From: Candidatus Methanophagales archaeon
Lineage (GTDB): Archaea; Halobacteriota; Syntropharchaeia; Alkanophagales; Methanospirareceae
Direction: 5' to 3'
Assembly (NCBI GenBank): GCA_014061035.1
Contig: JACGMN010000145.1
Coordinates: forward strand, 1 to 8,260
DNA length: 8,260 nucleotides
Of this stretch, positions 6,533-8,260 are shown one piece after another (the first letter of the stretch is position 1; each line of letters starts with the position of its first letter). A program made the translations under genes and the position numbers. Below the pieces are notes generated by a model, which had not been told where the DNA came from, ran no database searches, and was given only the letters and a program-made list of their open reading frames with translations.

Positions 6533-8011
6533 ATGAAAACGAGATCATTGTGCCCGCGAACTCTCGAAGTCGTTGATGCAAAAGTATATGAAAAAGATGG
6601 CAGGATACTTATAAAAAAGAGCTGCGAGGAACAGGAACAGGAACAGGGCGAAATCACTGAGATATACTGGTCAGATGCTTCGCTCTATAACAAGTTTGCG
6701 AGATGGCAATATGATGGTGGAGGAAACGCTGGTATTCAAATCACAGAAAATACCGGCAAAGGGTGCCCTTCCGATTGCGGGCTCTGCCCAGAACATAAGA
6801 GTTCAACGTTGCTTGCACTTATTGACCTCACGAACCGGTGCAATCTACGCTGCAAGACCTGTTTTGCCAATGCTGCTGTCTCCGGTTACCATTACGAACC
6901 GACAATGGAGCAACTGGAAGCAATGATGAAGCTACTTAGGAGTGAAGTGCCACCGTGCCCTGCGATCCAGTTTGCAGGCGGCGAACCATTGTTGCGAGAG
7001 AATTTCGTGGAGATTGTGAAGATGGCACGTACTCTTGGCTTTTCTCAGATTCAAGTAGCGACGAACGGTTTAATAATGGCAAAGAGCATAGAATTCTGCC
7101 GTAACTTAAAAGATGCGGGTCTGCATACTACATATCTGCAGTTTGACGGTGTGACTGAAGAGCCGTATAAAATATTACGCGGCGCGCCGCTATTAAAAAC
7201 GAAGTTAAAGGCGATAGAGAATTGTAGTTCTGTGGGAATGAAAAGCGCCGTGCTTGTTCCTACGCTTATGAAAGGTGTGAATGACGATCAGATAGGAGAT
7301 ATGGTACGATTTGCGAGTGAAAACTTGCATATAATAAAAGGAGTGAACGTGCAGCCTATCTCTTTCGAAGGCAGAGTGGACGAAGCAGACAGGCAGAAAG
7401 GCAGAATAACGGTTCCTGATTGCATTAACCTTATCGAAGAGCAAACAGGTGGTGAAATATCACGCGAAAGCTTTTATCCTGTACCATTTGTCCTTCCTAT
7501 CTCCCGGTTCGTAGAGGCGTGGAAAGGGACTGCACAGATAAAATTCAGTGTTCATCAGCATTGCGGTGCGGCAACGTACGTGTATATAAAAGACGGGAAG
7601 TTTGTACCGATAACCGAATTTATAGACGTTGAAGGGTTCATGGAGTTCTTAAAGGGGAATGCCGAGGTGCTGGACGGGTCGAAGATCGGTAAACTGAAGG
7701 CAACAGCATCGCTTATATCTGCGGTAAAGAGATTTATCGATAAGGATAAGGCGCCAGAGAAGGGCTTCGATCCACTTACTTTACTTACAAATATTCTGAG
7801 TACCGGTGACCGCGAAGCGGTTGCTAAATTTCATCGTAACTCGCTTTTTATCGGTATAATGCACTTTATGGACGCTTACAACTTCGATCTAGAACGTGTG
7901 AAGCGATGCGGGATACACTATGCCACACCGGACGGTCGTATCATTCCATTCTGTACTTACAACGCCATTTACCGACCTTCAGTGGAGCAGGCATTTTCTA
8001 CACCTATATAA
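6533..8011 (+). CDS. tes: Radical SAM protein, tetraether lipid synthase (Tes/MJ0619)-like
   Basis: The 492 residues match the archaeal radical SAM family that includes MJ0619, shown to join the phytanyl tails of archaeol lipids into tetraethers (GDGTs). In order: an N-terminal zinc-ribbon-like segment (C7, C31), the cysteine cluster CPSDCGLCP (C78, C82, C85), the radical SAM motif CNLRCKTC (C103, C107, C110), the SAM-binding GGEP (149-152), HCGAATYV (C344), and the C-terminal RCGIHYATPDGRIIPFCTYN (C459, C474). Length is normal for the family. Substrate is inferred from homology; MJ0619 was earlier assigned to methanopterin methylation, so a paralogue with another substrate is possible. The N-terminal knuckles look altered: CPRT replaces the usual CPxC, and an EQ repeat replaces the usual CPEHG-like element. 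The start at ATG 6533 precedes the conserved CP motif by six residues. Confidence 0.85.
   Translation: MKTRSLCPRTLEVVDAKVYEKDGRILIKKSCEEQEQEQGEITEIYWSDASLYNKFARWQYDGGGNAGIQITENTGKGCPSDCGLCPEHKSSTLLALIDLTNRCNLRCKTCFANAAVSGYHYEPTMEQLEAMMKLLRSEVPPCPAIQFAGGEPLLRENFVEIVKMARTLGFSQIQVATNGLIMAKSIEFCRNLKDAGLHTTYLQFDGVTEEPYKILRGAPLLKTKLKAIENCSSVGMKSAVLVPTLMKGVNDDQIGDMVRFASENLHIIKGVNVQPISFEGRVDEADRQKGRITVPDCINLIEEQTGGEISRESFYPVPFVLPISRFVEAWKGTAQIKFSVHQHCGAATYVYIKDGKFVPITEFIDVEGFMEFLKGNAEVLDGSKIGKLKATASLISAVKRFIDKDKAPEKGFDPLTLLTNILSTGDREAVAKFHRNSLFIGIMHFMDAYNFDLERVKRCGIHYATPDGRIIPFCTYNAIYRPSVEQAFSTPI
6629..6646 (+). repeat. Three in-frame GAACAG units encoding (EQ)3 in the radical SAM gene
   Basis: Three perfect 6-bp units follow Cys31 and a Glu codon. 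Homologues usually have a short CPEHG-like metal-binding knuckle here, so the tract appears to have expanded in or over that element. This is the shortest and least diverged tract of the window. Confidence 0.8.
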
Positions 8012-8018
8012 AACAAGT

Positions 8019-8177
8019 GTAACTACTCAGGTTGCCAGGTTCACGGTTCAAGGTTCACGGTTGTCAAGCTTGCGCTCTTCATATTTCTTGAGATATATCT
8101 TTGAACCGTTTAATTTTCACCGGTCTAACCGTGAACCGTGAACCGTGAACCCCGGAACTTTGAACCTGAGTAGTTAC
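8019..8177. mobile_element. 159-bp MITE-like element with 15-bp perfect terminal inverted repeats
   Basis: GTAACTACTCAGGTT at 8019-8033 is matched exactly by its reverse complement at 8163-8177. Inside lie two further arms of a heptamer repeat. GGTTCAC, GGTTCAA, GGTTCAC plus GGTT at 8038-8062 is the reverse complement, with one mismatch in 25, of 8127-8151 (AACC and three GTGAACC). The unpaired middle is about 64 bp. No transposase is encoded, so this would be a non-autonomous element. No matching target-site duplication was found in the 8 bp on either side (AAACAAGT and GCTATATC). Starting 8 bp after the radical SAM stop, the hairpin could also shape the 3' end of that transcript. Confidence 0.7.
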
Positions 8178-8260
8178 GCTATATCTATAACTATATTAAA
8201 CCAGAAGTTAAACGTAAGGCTTGTGATAATTTGAGGAAATAATTTTCTCCGTAACTCTGC
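8178..8260. other. Right-edge non-coding sequence
   Basis: A/T-rich stretch with no supported gene. CTATATCTATAACTATATTAAA near 8179-8200 could hold TATA-like elements for a gene beyond the edge, but there is no start codon context to support that. Confidence 0.3.

Noticed and set aside
7920..8141. Plus-strand frame over the end of the radical SAM gene and the inverted-repeat element
   Set aside because: It overlaps the conserved C-terminus of the radical SAM protein in another frame and then reads through the repeats. It has no protein-like character.
8019..8177. CRISPR array from the GGTTCAC repeats
   Set aside because: Units are 7 bp with no spacers and occur as inverted arms, not as direct repeats separated by unique sequence.

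Overview
The window looks archaeal, most plausibly from a methane- or alkane-cycling euryarchaeal lineage such as the ANME-1/Methanophagales group. The support is an archaeal-type class I CCA-adding enzyme, the long archaeal form of SAICAR synthetase, a tetraether-lipid-synthase-like radical SAM protein, and TATA-like boxes in short divergent spacers. The lineage is inferred from gene content and style, not from a marker gene.

Layout, left to right. (1) Positions 1-290 hold a degraded or repeat-laden edge: a partial reading frame that runs off the left end, a pair of similar A/T-rich palindromic repeats, and an unrecognised short frame. (2) On the minus strand, dnaK (3294 to 1436) is followed with a short overlap by purC (1446 to 271). 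dnaK is full length but carries one apparent single-base frameshift in the ATPase domain. (3) An 89-bp spacer separates dnaK from the divergent cca gene (3384-4931, plus). (4) cca converges on gatA (6441 to 4906, minus), and the two coding ends overlap by 26 bp. (5) A 91-bp spacer separates gatA from the divergent radical SAM gene (6533-8011, plus). (6) A 159-bp MITE-like inverted-repeat element begins 8 bp after that gene's stop. Nothing is recognised in the last 83 bp.

The genes are mostly housekeeping: de novo purine synthesis, protein folding, tRNA 3'-end maturation, tRNA-dependent amidation and membrane lipid tailoring. They do not form one pathway. What unites them is unusual: every one of the five main genes contains an in-frame tract of alternating dipeptides encoded by a hexanucleotide repeat. 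These are GV in purC, GT in dnaK, KN in cca, TD/TN in gatA and EQ in the radical SAM gene. Each tract sits at a terminus or in what looks like a loop or otherwise non-catalytic segment, which suggests a genome-wide process that seeds or expands 6-bp units inside genes. No CRISPR array, rRNA or tRNA gene was seen.
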